NCBI GenBank assembly: GCA_032988165.1
Contig: JANTQF010000061.1
Span: 81,914 to 145,913, forward strand
DNA from: Emmonsiellopsis sp. PD_33
Lineage: Eukaryota; Ascomycota; Eurotiomycetes; Onygenales; Ajellomycetaceae
Direction: 5' to 3'
Length of the DNA: 64,000 bases
Part shown: piece after piece, positions 1 through 10,741 of the stretch
Numbering within the stretch: the stretch's first letter is position 1
Layout of the letters: every line of letters starts with the position of its first letter
The notes under the pieces: model-generated
The model's database searches: none
What the model was told of the DNA's origin: nothing
What the model saw: only the letters and a program-made list of their open reading frames with translations
Translations under genes and position numbers: made by a program

Positions 1-1121
1 GTAGTGCAGTATCGGGGTTGTTGCTGGTAACGTCTTGGTAGGGGGGTGTCGAAAAACGAGAAATTTGTGCCGAGGAATTATCCCAACAATCAGGACGTCT
101 GATTCCTGAAACGGTGGTGTGGAATATATATATGTCTCTGCCACAGTGGTAAGTCGTACACACGGCTCGTGAGGGCCGTTTCGGATGGTGTACAGTCGAC
201 CTCCTCAAATATCGGCAGGTTTAGACTGTACGACTTCATTCCCAGTTTCAAGGATTTTAGGATTGCAGGACAATTATTCAATAGGCGCATTTCGCAAACG
301 CATTACTAATTACACCTAGGAATAACCCAGTCCGTTCGAGCTACGCGATGATACTACAAATCCTACCCCGTCGGGCGGGCGCTTCTTGAATCTTAATCCT
401 TATATGTAGGGCGGGTGTTTGGACGAACACTCCCCAGGCAGTAGCAGCTCTACCTCATTGTGTCACAAAAGTGCCCTTCATGTGTGGCTGATGTCATATC
501 TCGTTTTCTTCCTTGCTTGGGGCCGTTTGACAAAGCTGACCACGGATGACCCAGGAGGACTCGAGGAGGCGTGTATTTAGAGTTAAGCTATACGCGCTAG
601 TGCGGCGCTAAATCTTGTTTCCCCGCATTTTGGGCTGACTCAGTTTTCGCTGACATAATCCACATCGCAGACGAGCCGAGAAATTGTCATGTGGCATCCG
701 GACTTGACTCCTTTTTCTTCGACTCACATCGCCTCTCCAACCCCCAGATCAGCATTGAAATGGGTACTTTGCACATAAAGTACTCCACCATAGATGCGTT
801 GGTAGAGCGGGATGGTGGAAGGCTGCCTTGAGCCATATCTAATGAGTTTGGCCTCATGTTTTCGCCCCATGATGTGCGCACCCCCAGTTTCCCCCTCAAC
901 TAGCCTCGGGCTAGTTGCAACTCACGTATCCAGTTTATGAGGCTGGATCAAGAGAAAAATCCATTTTGAAATGATTAATACTTGGCTCCCTGCATCATCA
1001 TTCCTCACGTCTGACCTTCATCCGTTCATCAATGTTGCTATGTTTTATCATAGCGCCTTATCTCCGGCGCTGGTTCCCACGCAATTTCTAGAGCCCGGCC
1101 GGTTCGTGGCGCCATCGAACC
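1..1121. other. Intergenic, no gene recognised
   Basis: No convincing coding region is visible on either strand. Short open frames here lack homology I recognise and overlap each other. The last few hundred bases are likely the promoter of the membrane-protein gene that starts at 1122. Confidence 0.5.
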
Positions 1122-2187
1122 ATGGCGCTGGACCGCCGTGATGCCATTTTCATCTTCGAACTGGCAGTCTACATACCCAGTGTTTTCGTGACCACCTGTC
1201 TTATCTTCCGCCATGATTTCAACAGAATATTCGGGTGGATATATCTGGCTATCTTCTGCGTGGTGCGGATCGTGGGCGCCTGTTGCGAGCTGGCGAAGAT
1301 GTCGAATCAATCCACCCAGCTATTCACCGCTGCCGCAATTTGTAGCTCAATAGGATTGTCGCCGCTTATGCTGGCCTGTATATGGCTTCTCACCAGAGTG
1401 TACGTTTATTTTCCAATCGTCCAATTCGCTGGGCAGATAGTCCCTGTCGTTTATCCCTAACCGCAACTGCTATCCCACATACCAACCCTTTCTAACTATA
1501 ACATGATACAGAACAGCATCCACTCAACAAGAATCGAACAAAACCACCAGGCGCTTAACATATTACTTCATCTCCGCCCTCACCCTTATCGCCCTAGTCC
1601 TCAGCGTCATCGGCTCTGTCACGAACAACAACACCGTCGACGATCTCTCCCATTCCACCACAACCACCAAAGTTGCAATGATAGTATTCATCGCCGCATG
1701 GGTCCTCCTCGCAACAACGCTAATCTCCACTTATCGAATGGTACCGCGTCTACAGACAGGAGAACGCCGTCTCCTCTTCATCGTGGCGCTTTCGCAACCC
1801 TTCATCCTTGTCCGCCTCGTGTATTCGCTGCTAGACTGTTTCACTCAGGATCCCCGCTTTGATCTTGTCAATGGAGACGTGACTACCCATATACTCATGT
1901 CTACTCTTCAGGAGGTCATCGTTGTCGTTATATGTTTGGTAGGCGGATTTGCAATACGCGTACCCGACCTTCCGCAATGGATTGGTTTTGGGAAGTCGGC
2001 GCAGGGAAGAGCGGAAGCGGGCCATGCTTCTTCACAGAGTATAGGGTCCCGATCAATCGCGACGGGTACGTGTAGCAGCATTGCTAGTGATAAAGGTGGG
2101 AAAGACTCTCATTCGGGTGGCCTTGTTTTAGAGATTGAATTTGCTGGTGGTGGAAACTTTGACGATAAAGTAGATGCTCGGGAATGA
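1122..2187 (+). CDS. Seven-helix integral membrane protein, DUF7702-like
   Basis: Two exons, 1122-1399 and 1512-2187 (317 aa). The intron 1400-1511 starts GTACGT and ends ACAG, and the phases join cleanly (phase 2). The protein opens MALDRRDAIFIFELAVYIP and has about seven hydrophobic segments spread over residues 8-260: a VYIPSVFVTTCL segment, a WIYLAIFCVVRIVGACCEL segment, a SSIGLSPLMLACIWLLT segment, then four more in exon 2 (FISALTLIALVLSVIG, VFIAAWVLLATTLI, LLFIVALSQPFILVRLVYS and EVIVVVICLVGGFAI). This pattern matches the fungal DUF7702 family as I remember it. The C-terminal tail of about 60 residues is hydrophilic and Ser/Gly-rich. No function is established for the family that I can name. 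The ATG at 1122 opens the first helix directly and no earlier in-frame ATG fits. The nearest downstream gene is about 0.9 kb away. Confidence 0.82.
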
Positions 2188-3117
2188 GGGAGCGGGCTTT
2201 GGTTCACATTGGTTGCACTTTTGGTTATGGTTGGTCCGGTTGGTGTTTTTGTTCAGCTCGTTTTTGATATACCCATTTCCAGCACAGGAAACTGTGAGGA
2301 TAAATGGAAAAGGTTAGGAATAATATGCATGGAATAAAAGAGTCCTGCGTATTGATCGGCGATTTTAATATTGGGAGATATTTCATCTCCTGGCATGCAG
2401 TATAGAGTAATACCGCATCGCCTGCCGTCTGTGCCGGTATGGGGAAATAGCAACAAAGTGTCTTAAAGGTGATATCCCACAATAGATACCATTTCATCGT
2501 CTCAGGATATCATCTTATACCCTCAGTCCCTTTCCTGGGGCGGTTCACAGTACACAAATTGCGCATTTTTTCGCGAGAGTCTTCCTTATGAACAGGAGAA
2601 AAACCCAACTTCATATAAATAGCTAGGATCCCCGATTACCATCGTATATCATCCGTAAATAGTCAATATCCCACTGGCAATGGTGAAGATGTTCTTTCCA
2701 GCGTTGAAGTACTATGTTCGCGTGGTGAACCAAGACTAGAGGCATATAATCTGAGCACATAGGGGTATTACCATCATTATAGGTTCAATTGTTTCCTGGG
2801 TCAAGATACTATCAAGTCTTCTTTAAATGAGCCCTTGTTGCAAAGATAGATACGCGTGGACGGACCAGTTGATGTGGGACCTGATGAAGTCAGGATAGCT
2901 TTCCCGAAGTCGGCCCGATGCGGCGCTAACTTCAATTTTTGCCGAAAACCCTCAAAATCCATTTCCGAGATAAGATAGCAACGTCAACACAAAAAAACAG
3001 GACCCTTGAACAACCTTAACGCACCTGTCCCCTTCTTATTCCAGAATAACTAGACCAATCCCTTCCTGCTCGTTTCATTATAACATTCAATTACCTTCCA
3101 CCATTTTTCACAATACA
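2188..3117. other. Intergenic, promoter of the RidA-like gene
   Basis: Nothing coding is supported here. The last 150 bases (about 2960-3117) are C/T-rich with little G, typical of a fungal promoter and 5' leader, and end directly at the ATG of the RidA-like gene. Confidence 0.5.
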
Positions 3118-3773
3118 ATGGCTTCCAAAATCGCCGTCCTAACCGATAAGGCCCCCGCGCCATTGCCTGTCCTTTCCCAGGCCGTTGTTCACAATGGCAT
3201 GATCTACTGCTCCGGCAGCCTGGGAATGGAACCCGCCACGGGAAAAATGGTTGACGGCCCAGTTGGCGCTAGAACCGTCAGTAACTTTCTGAGGAAAAGA
3301 AACTCACTTTTCCAATCCCCCCCCCCCGGGATCTACTTCCGTCACCGTTTTCTTTTTTATAGGTTCAACTGACACGAGTACCCAATCTAGGAGCAAGCAT
3401 TAAAGAACCTCGTTGCCGTTCTTGAGGCTGGTGGCAGCAGCATTGACAACGTTGTCAAGGTCAATGTCTTCCTTGCTTCGATGGATGATTTTGCCGCTAT
3501 GAACAAGGTCTATGAGAAGTTCTTCTCTGGACCTGTTAAGCCTGTATGATTTTGATTTTTTCTAGATGTTAACTATTCTATGAATGTATACTAATTAATT
3601 TTGCACCAGTGCCGTACTTGTGTTGCTGTTAAGACGCTGCCTCGCAACTCCGATGTGGAGATTGAGTGTACTGCGTTTCTGTAAGGCCTTCAAAATTTCC
3701 AAGTTCCATTCGTCGGACGACGTGGTAGACGCTGACATGAAGATCTAGGAACAAACCCGCCTCCAAGTTGTAA
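3118..3773 (+). CDS. RidA/YjgF/Mmf1 family enamine/imine deaminase, C-terminal SKL
   Basis: Four exons: 3118-3276, 3391-3543, 3610-3680, 3749-3773 (135 aa). Family members hydrolyse reactive 2-aminoacrylate-type enamines/imines; yeast has cytosolic Hmf1 and mitochondrial Mmf1. Landmarks: GMIYCSGSLGMEPATGK near residue 30, then EQALKNLVAVLEAGGS, VVKVNVFLASMDDFAAMN, and CRTCVAVKTLP carrying the conserved substrate-binding Arg. The length is normal. The last intron (3681-3748) has donor GTAAGG, a branch site GCTGAC and acceptor CTAG. Splicing it adds NKPASKL, ending in a canonical PTS1 tripeptide. If it is retained, the protein stops at once (TAA overlapping the donor, 3682-3684), giving a 128-aa form ending CTAFL. 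I see no clear mitochondrial presequence. Introns 1-3 all keep the family alignment continuous. Confidence 0.9.
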
Positions 3774-4300
3774 TTGAGGAAATGTAACTGTCAGATATTA
3801 CGGCCGTTTGAAAAGCGTCAATATTGCTTCTTAATTTTAGCGGCAGCGTTGGATTTATACTCATTCCGGGTGGCTTTTTGGATAATTGATTCAATGCGTT
3901 TGAACCTTCAGCAGAAAATACCCGTACCCCTAATGGCTGATGCCGTGTTCACAATTTGTTACTATCATCGCGCGGGATTTATCGCGTAGTACATAGACTG
4001 TAACATGTATCTAGGTGTGATTGATGACTCGACGAGGAGGAGGAGTCATTTTGACATTGTCTAAAATATATACATGACCATTTCTAGCTCTGACCTGAAC
4101 CCTAGGACTTGTGAATTTCTCCACTTGTCGTTCGCCCCTTTGCAAAATCCTCGATGATGTCCATTCGCCAGCTGTTCCCTTAAGCCGCAATATTCCTCCT
4201 AGCTTGCCTGACTGATTACCGGTCCCACTTCTCCAACCAACGACTAATATCAACAATGAAACAAGACCAATAAAGGAAAAAACTTGTGTTGCATATTGTC
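3774..4300. other. 3' flank of the RidA-like gene, no gene seen
   Basis: Noncoding sequence between the RidA-like stop codon and the first hairpin element. It contains no repeat copy and no supported open frame. Confidence 0.5.
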
Positions 4301-7300
4301 CGGCACGCCACACCAGGAGCCTCGAACTGCTGGTTGGTTATGTTTGCCCAAAGCGATTTAAACACGAGTAACAAAATTTTGCACCAATTTCTAGGGTCGG
4401 ATGTACCGCGGTCATCCGAGCAGAGAAAAGGGGGGCGGAGGGGGGGAGAACCTCCACGCTGCATTAACAACCTCGAGTTGTTAACCAGTTATGTTACTGC
4501 AAAACCAGAAGGAAAAGGGAAGGCAGAAGGAATATCGACAAAGAATTTATTCCTCCTCTCCACATCAATACCTTGATAATATTGATTGGTTATGCAATGG
4601 CGCCTAATCGGTAGCTGGTGCGAGGACCGAAGTCAGAAGGAGGGAAAGGTATGATGGAGATCCCTCACGCCACTTTGGAAACCTCGAGGTTCCAGATGGT
4701 TATAAGATTCCAGTGGCCGAAAAGGAGACGCAAAGAAAGAGCGGATAAGAGTGTCTGTCCTCCTCTCCACAGCAGTGCCCTAGCAGCACTGATTGGTTAT
4801 GTATCGACGCCCACAAGGTGATTCCGGTTCAGTGTCAGAGGTCCGAAGGACGGAAAAAAGTAAGATCCTCCATGCCACTCTAGAAGCCTCGAGCTTCTGG
4901 ATGGCTATATTAACCCAAAAGGAGTTCTCAGTGCAGAGGTAGCTTTCCGGTATCAGTATGGGAAAGGTGGCGCATTGAAGTTCAGCAGAAGGAGTAATTT
5001 TCTGCAAAGATGTGGTTAGTAAAATGGTCTCCTCCACGCCACAGCAGCGGCCTGGAATCGTTGCTTGGTTATCATATTCCCAAAAAGTGTGTCTGTGAGT
5101 TGACGATGTTATGAAACAAAAAAATGAAAATATTCAACCACGCCACATTAATAGCATCGAGCTATTTACTGGCTCTTAACCCCTTGAAAACCAATCAATC
5201 AGGCTTGATTTAGCACAAGGCAAGCTTGCTCCGGGGGTAGGGGGAAGGAGACAAAACAGACGTAAAGTTTGTAGAGTAAGAAAAAAGGGGACAAGGGAAT
5301 AATATCCACCACGCCACATCAGTAGGCTCGATCTACTGACTGGTTGTGGAAACCCAAGGATGAGTGTAAAAGGAATCGAGCAAGAAGAGAATCCTCCACG
5401 CCACATCAATATCCTCGAGATATTAATTGGTTATCTTTTCCCGAGCTGAAGGGGCTGAAGAATGCGATGGAAGGAGAGGGGGGGGGGATTCCAACACGCC
5501 ACAATAATATCCTTGAGATATTAACTGGTTATATTTGACACCCAGAAACAATATGAATGGAGTTTGAAGCCTTTTAATGTTAGCCAGGTAGAGTTTGAAG
5601 GTCATTTGTAGGGGTTCGTAAGTGAATCTTTTTCAGGTGCCACACTGTCTGGAAAGCTTCGAAGCTTTTTGCACAATTAGATTATCCCAATGATAGTGGA
5701 AGGAAATGTGAGAATGTCTGGAGGGAAACGTTCCACCACGCCGCATCAGAGACCTCGAGTTCCTGACCGGTTATCGAAAGCCCGTTCAAATACTATTAAC
5801 CAGTGTTAGCGAGTTATCTGTAGGGGCTCATAGGCTCCACCACGCCACGTTAGCAGCCTCGAGCTGATAACTGGCTATATGTTCCCCAAGCAAATTTCTG
5901 ATGCAAGTCAGTAAGATAAAGTATTCTGAAGAAAAAGAAGAAAATGGACTTTGGTGAAGCAAAATTGGTGATCCCCCACGCCACGACAATTGCCTCGAGG
6001 AATTGACTGGTTATATACCCCAAACGAAAGAGACCGGGTAAATAGAATGGAGTTGGAGGAGGGAGAAATGGAATCCACCATGCCACGCCATTGTCCTCGA
6101 GAAAATGGCTGGTTATGGAACCCAGTAATATGTGTCGTCAAGAGGATTCGAAAACAAACGAGAAGAATAAGAAGATCCCCCACGCCACACTACCAACCTC
6201 GAAGTGGTAGCTGGTTATATGAAGCCCATGGAATTGAAACAGGGGAGTATGTCGAAGGATTATGAAAAGGCAACAAAGTTCCGTCATGCCACGCCATCCC
6301 CCTCGAGGAGATGACTGGTATATTAAACCCACGGGTGTATGTTGAAGAATATTTTCAAGAGAAATGATAGAAAGAAATATGAAAAGTCCACCACGCCACC
6401 CTACCAACCTCGGATTGGTAGCTGGTTGTAAGAAGCCCATGAACCTGAAAGGATTGGTAATTAGCGTGTATGCGCGAGGCCTGTATAAATGTAAAGAAGA
6501 AATTCCACCACGCCACTTCAGTAACCTCGAAATACTGGATGGTTATATGTTCCCCGGTTAAAGCTGTGAACGGGGACGCAATATCTAGTTCAGCCTGGGT
6601 ATAATTGGTGGTCAAGGAAAATGGGGGAGGGAATAGCAAATAATTTTCAAACCACACAGCGAGAGGTACGCGGAATATACCAAACCATTGGGAAAGCTGC
6701 GCGTTTGGAAGGTAAAGAGTCGATCAGTAAAGGGAAAATGAAATCCAACGCGCCACGTCAGTAACCGCGAGTTACTGGCTGGTTATCAAGATACCCAACG
6801 GGAAATGAAGCATGAGGCAAATCTAAGGAGTGTCAGCAATGAGAATAAAAGACAACTGTGCAGAAAACATACCTAGATATTGAATATTTCTGGCATTCCT
6901 CCACGCCACCCTAGCAACCTCGAGCTGCTAGCTGGTTATTGAAAGCCCTTCGAAATGATTAAGGGGAATCTGCAAGGTATGTCATGTTAATAGACTGGAA
7001 CTGCTAGATATGCACACTCATCTCAAAAACATAACAGTGGCAGAGGAAAGAAAGCGGGGGAAATTAAAGAAACTTGAAAGAAAAAAGTCCTCCACGCCAC
7101 ATCAAACAGCCTCACGCCGTTGACTGGTTATTATACCCAAGCAAAGAACGAAAGTATTGAATAAGGTGGAAGTAGAAAGGGACTTAGAGTTAAGATGCCC
7201 TCGCTAGCAGTCGCGAACCCATCTCAGGGGCGGGAAAAGGCGCTCCAAGCTGTGCCGCAACTCCCGCGTCCATTTCGGTGGAAGATGATCGAGCGAAAAC

Positions 7301-7880
7301 GGCAGGATGGTTGAAGGAAAGACGGGATATGTCCTCCACGCCACATTAACAACCTCGAGTTGCTAACTGGTTATTGTGAACCCAATAAGAACGAGGAATA
7401 GAAAGAAATAACGAGGAAAATCGAGAGGCAATGCTTCCCCCTCCACGCCACATTAACAACATCGAGCTGTTAACTGGTTATTATAAACCCGACAAGAACA
7501 AGAAATGAAGGGAGGAGACAGAATGCTTCATCCTCCACGCCCCATCACCAACCTCGAGCTGGTGATTGGTTGTAATGGTTTCCCGCTAGGTTAGCAAAAT
7601 AAAGAAAGTCGGGTAGATTTTAGAGAGATCGCTCAACGGTCTATAAGTGTCGTTAGTATCTTGGGAATGGAAAATGCATGAAACACGAGAAAAAAAATAA
7701 TGGCATGGGAAAGACGTCCTCCACGCCACATTGGCAATCTTGAATTGCCAACTGGTTATAAAATGACCCAAGTAATGGAGAGAGGTAGGTTACTAGGTAG
7801 GTTTGAAGGTCTGAACGTAAGTAAAGGGGGTTCATCCTCCACGCCACATCAATGACCTCGAGACACTGACTGGTTGTAAA
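4300..7880 (+). repeat. Array of about 27 hairpin elements with covarying stems
   Basis: About 27 copies, all in the same orientation, of a ~42-bp unit separated by mostly unique spacers. Unit plan: CCACGCCAC box, 2-3 bases, 5-8-base stem arm, loop centred on CCTCGAG, complementary arm, CTGGTTAT box, 3-9 bases, CCC(A). Approximate starts: 4302, 4451, 4551, 4662, 4759, 4867, 5031, 5137, 5306, 5393, 5491, 5732, 5835, 5972, 6073, 6176, 6280, 6387, 6504, 6744, 6899, 7089, 7333, 7440, 7532, 7718, 7836. Stem arms change between copies but remain complementary: CTACCAA/TTGGTAG near 6400, TTGGCAAT/ATTGCCAA near 7730, CAGTGC/GCACTG near 4775, CAATT/AATTG near 5990. The CCA and TGG of the two boxes could pair too, lengthening the stem. 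Spacers are purine-rich on this strand. It does not code: reading frames are broken on both strands. It could be a structured RNA locus or a DNA-level cruciform or protein-binding array. I know of no named family with this plan. Confidence 0.88.
5653..5668. repeat. Perfect 16-bp palindrome inside the array
   Basis: AAAGCTTC followed directly by GAAGCTTT, a perfect inverted repeat with no spacer. It lies in a 241-bp start-to-start gap between two elements (5491 and 5732), where about one or two regular copies would be expected from the usual ~100-bp spacing. Its sequence does not follow the element consensus. Confidence 0.8.
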
Positions 7881-8379
7881 ATCCCAAGAAGCAATGCGAA
7901 GTAGGCTATTTGAACTATGTTGATCACAATGTTAGCTTGTTATCCAAGACCCAAGAAGAGAAGTTACTTGATCCATAAAGGAGCAGCATCGTCATTCATC
8001 CAAGTGCCGACGGTTTTCCCTCGTGTCAAATAACAGTCAAGCCCGGTTCGCGGTTTTACCCCCTATTTGATCAAGATGCCAGCGGCGGTAAGTTCGTTCT
8101 CAAAAAAAGACACAAAAACAAAGTAAAAAATCGTGACAGGCGCTGTACATCAACGTCGACCGATTCTCGAAAAGCAGGGATATATCAGGATCATCAAGAT
8201 AGAAACCAAAAACGCGTCAGTACATGACTTTGGGGCTCGTTCGTCGTTGTGAGTGCGCGCGGATTAGAACCGGAAAAATAAAGGGCGGCAAAGTACATGG
8301 CAGTGTGTATGGTCAGGGGAAAGAATAAAAAAGGGCGAGCGAAAAACAAACACAACAAAAGAGACACAGGAGAACATGG

Positions 8380-8900
8380 CTGCAGATTTCATCTCCTCCC
8401 TCAGCGTCATCATTTCTCTTCCTCCCTCTTTTTCCTTTTCTTTTTTTCTCTTTTTGGGGGGCTTGCAAGGCCCAGCAGCAACAGTTCTCTCTGCTTTGCT
8501 TGCCTGAACCTCTTTTCCAGCACCGGCTTCATCTTGTCGACAACCACCTCAACCACCTCAACCCAGTATTTATCCAATTTTTTTTGTTTTTCATGTTCTG
8601 TTCTCCCTTTCGCTTTTTCGTTTTTCTTCTTTTTTTTTCTCTTTTCTTTCTCTTTTCTTCTTTTTTTCCTCCCCTTCTTTTTTGCATTTTCCGCCCTCGG
8701 GCACACAGCCAACCGGCCCCTATATCTTCTCACACACAACACAGCTCCACGCACCAGACATGAAAAATCTCAACCAAAAACCACATCTCACTGTCTCGCC
8801 ATCTCTCATTCATCTCCTTTTTTTTTTTTTTTTTTTTTTGCCCCTTCATTTGGATATCTTCATCTTTCTTCCTCATTCATCCACCATCCACACACTCACC
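8380..8900 (+). promoter_or_regulatory. Long polypyrimidine tract, promoter-like
   Basis: Over 500 bases dominated by T and C, with runs of T up to 22 (8818-8839). Pyrimidine-rich plus-strand tracts just upstream of start sites are common in filamentous fungi, so a rightward transcript beginning near 8880-8930 is plausible. No coding region follows within reach. It could equally be simple low-complexity DNA. Confidence 0.3.
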
Positions 8901-9047
8901 CTCATTAATGCCGCTTATTAATAGGGAATAACCGCAAAGAAGCAACCTACGATCACTGTTAGCTCGAATGCCATACAAAGCAAATCGAAGGAAACGCAAC
9001 AGAGAAAGAGGGGAAGAGAAACGGAAAGGAATAACAAACCCGTTTAT

Positions 9048-9065
9048 TGAGGTTAGGTAACCTCA
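9048..9065. repeat. 8-bp inverted repeat with 2-base spacer
   Basis: TGAGGTTA, GG, TAACCTCA form a perfect short palindrome. It could be a regulator binding site or a small RNA hairpin. The function is unknown. Confidence 0.6.
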
Positions 9066-9259
9066 TCAGACTATAAAGTAAAACACCTTATTAAGTTAGG
9101 AATGGCTACAATAAATAGCAGACAAGAGAAAAGGGGCGGAGAAAGGACATTTTGTTACCAGTCACGTATGTACGCGTCACATTGTGCGTGCAGAGAGTTG
9201 TAGCCCATCGCGAGTTGGAAAGGGAGGTGCTTTTAAAAGTAGGCATATACAGACCATAC

Positions 9260-9275
9260 CTAGGTAGGTAGGTAG
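9260..9275 (+). repeat. TAGG microsatellite
   Basis: About four tandem TAGG units followed by degenerate units (GGCAGACAGGTAGG). This is a simple repeat. Confidence 0.7.
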
Positions 9276-9405
9276 GCAGACAGGTAGGAACAGGTAGCTA
9301 GTGTTGTAATCCTGACCCGCTAACCAGCCGGGTAGTAGACCGGCGAAAAAACGAAGCCCTATTGGGGCGGGCTGGTAGGGAGTTCAAACCCGAACCCGAG
9401 AAAAA

Positions 9406-9426
9406 AAAGGTACTTGAAGTACCTTT
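9406..9426. repeat. 10-bp perfect inverted repeat
   Basis: AAAGGTACTT, one G, AAGTACCTTT: a perfect 10-bp inverted repeat preceded by five more A residues. It is the strongest short hairpin in the right half of the gene desert. The role is unknown. Confidence 0.7.
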
Positions 9427-10706
9427 CAGAGAATGTTAGAATATGAAGAATTGCGAAGAAAGGCTGGATTTGGAACTAGGTTGGGAATATGTCGAAGGGA
9501 TGCAACTTACCAAGTACGCGAGAAGGGTGAAATGATTCCAAAGGATAAAAATGTCCAACGAGATAGAACAAGCTGAAGGTGCTGCTGAAGAATATCACAG
9601 CCACTTTGAAACAGCTGTTTCGATCGTGACTTGCAAAAAAAGCCGGATGTCTAGTCAGAAAAAAGGGGTGGAACGCGTATTGTTGTTGTTGTTTTATGCC
9701 TGCAGGACAGGGGTTAGCAATTATCCTAGTTAAGCGGATAAAAGATAGGGAGAAACGGGTCCTACCTTGTGTTCCGAGAAGCTCTGGGGTAGTAGTCGAG
9801 GTGGTAATGATCCAAAAACAGCCTGCGAGTGTCGTTTGATATCTCCGAAGAGACAAGAAGCGAGGAATCCAACGGAGAAGCCAAAGGGCCAAAGAATAAA
9901 AAAGGGGCGAATGGGCACTTGGTAGATAAGGAGGAAAGGGAGAAGACCCTAAAGAAACGTAGTAGGTACTTCGCAAGAAGGTGGGCAATAGTTGTTGAAG
10001 AGAGAATGACAAAGTCAGCTACCCATTAGGGGTGGTAGCAAATAGTAGAAGCAAGAGCATGAAGCAAAAGAAGTGAGCAAGCAGGAGGCCTGCAGGTTGG
10101 ATGTATCTAAGACATTCTCAACCTTGAAAACGTGTCGAGTGTGTGGTTGCTGGGCTGTATTGCCCTTGCCCTTGCCCTAACTGGCCGTTAGCCCTAACAA
10201 CCCTGGAACACACACAAAAGCACAGCCGGTCGAAGAAAGCCGGAGGGGGAGGTTAGAAGACTTACCTGATAAGTCCGAATCTTTTAACAAGTGAGTCCCT
10301 GAGATCATTAAAAGAGATTGATCGTAATGGATCGGTACGCAAAGGGTTCTCCAGGCGTCTGGAAGGAAATGTCCAAGCATGGGTATAAAAGGAGAGAACA
10401 AGACGAGGTTAAGAATTGCTTCAGGCGCTATCACATCGTGTCGGGAGGTAATATGAGATGAGCTAATGGGGTTGAAGGAGGGAAAGAAGACGTGAGAAGA
10501 CAGGGAAAGAGATGATAGGAAAGGAGGAGAGTGAAGGGGATAGCATGCCTTGGAAGCCTGCGTAGGTGTGAGGGGATGGAAGAGTGAAGAAGCTGATGGT
10601 GGGATGGTGGGATGCGTGGTGGCTGGGAAACAAAGGGGTTAACACAGGCGAGGAGATATGGACGACGCGTTGGTTGCGGGGAGGCACGTACACATGCATA
10701 CATGCT

Positions 10707-10708
<2 letters not shown>

Positions 10709-10740
<32 letters not shown>

Positions 10741-10741
10741 C
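10709..10741 (+). repeat. AAC trinucleotide microsatellite
   Basis: About eleven consecutive AAC/ACA units within a region that is C/T-rich on the other strand. Confidence 0.9.

Noticed and set aside
5850..6657. Minus-strand open frames through the array repeating a VAW-type peptide
   Set aside because: The peptide similarity is only the repeat translated in different frames. Stops are frequent and arms vary as paired DNA, not as codons.
4300..7880. CRISPR-like array
   Set aside because: Repeats with palindromes and unique spacers recall CRISPR, but the genome is eukaryotic (introns throughout), repeat bodies vary in the stem, spacers differ widely in length and no cas genes are present.
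8297..8908. 203-codon plus-strand frame rich in Phe/Ser
   Set aside because: It is produced by the polypyrimidine tract; no domain or sensible composition.
9476..10012. 178-codon minus-strand frame
   Set aside because: Low-complexity Leu/Ser/Phe frame in C/T-rich DNA with two other overlapping frames; no recognisable family.
10140..10200. Possible telomerase RNA template (CCCTAAC occurs twice)
   Set aside because: A template needs about one and a half contiguous telomere repeats; here the copies are separated by unrelated bases.
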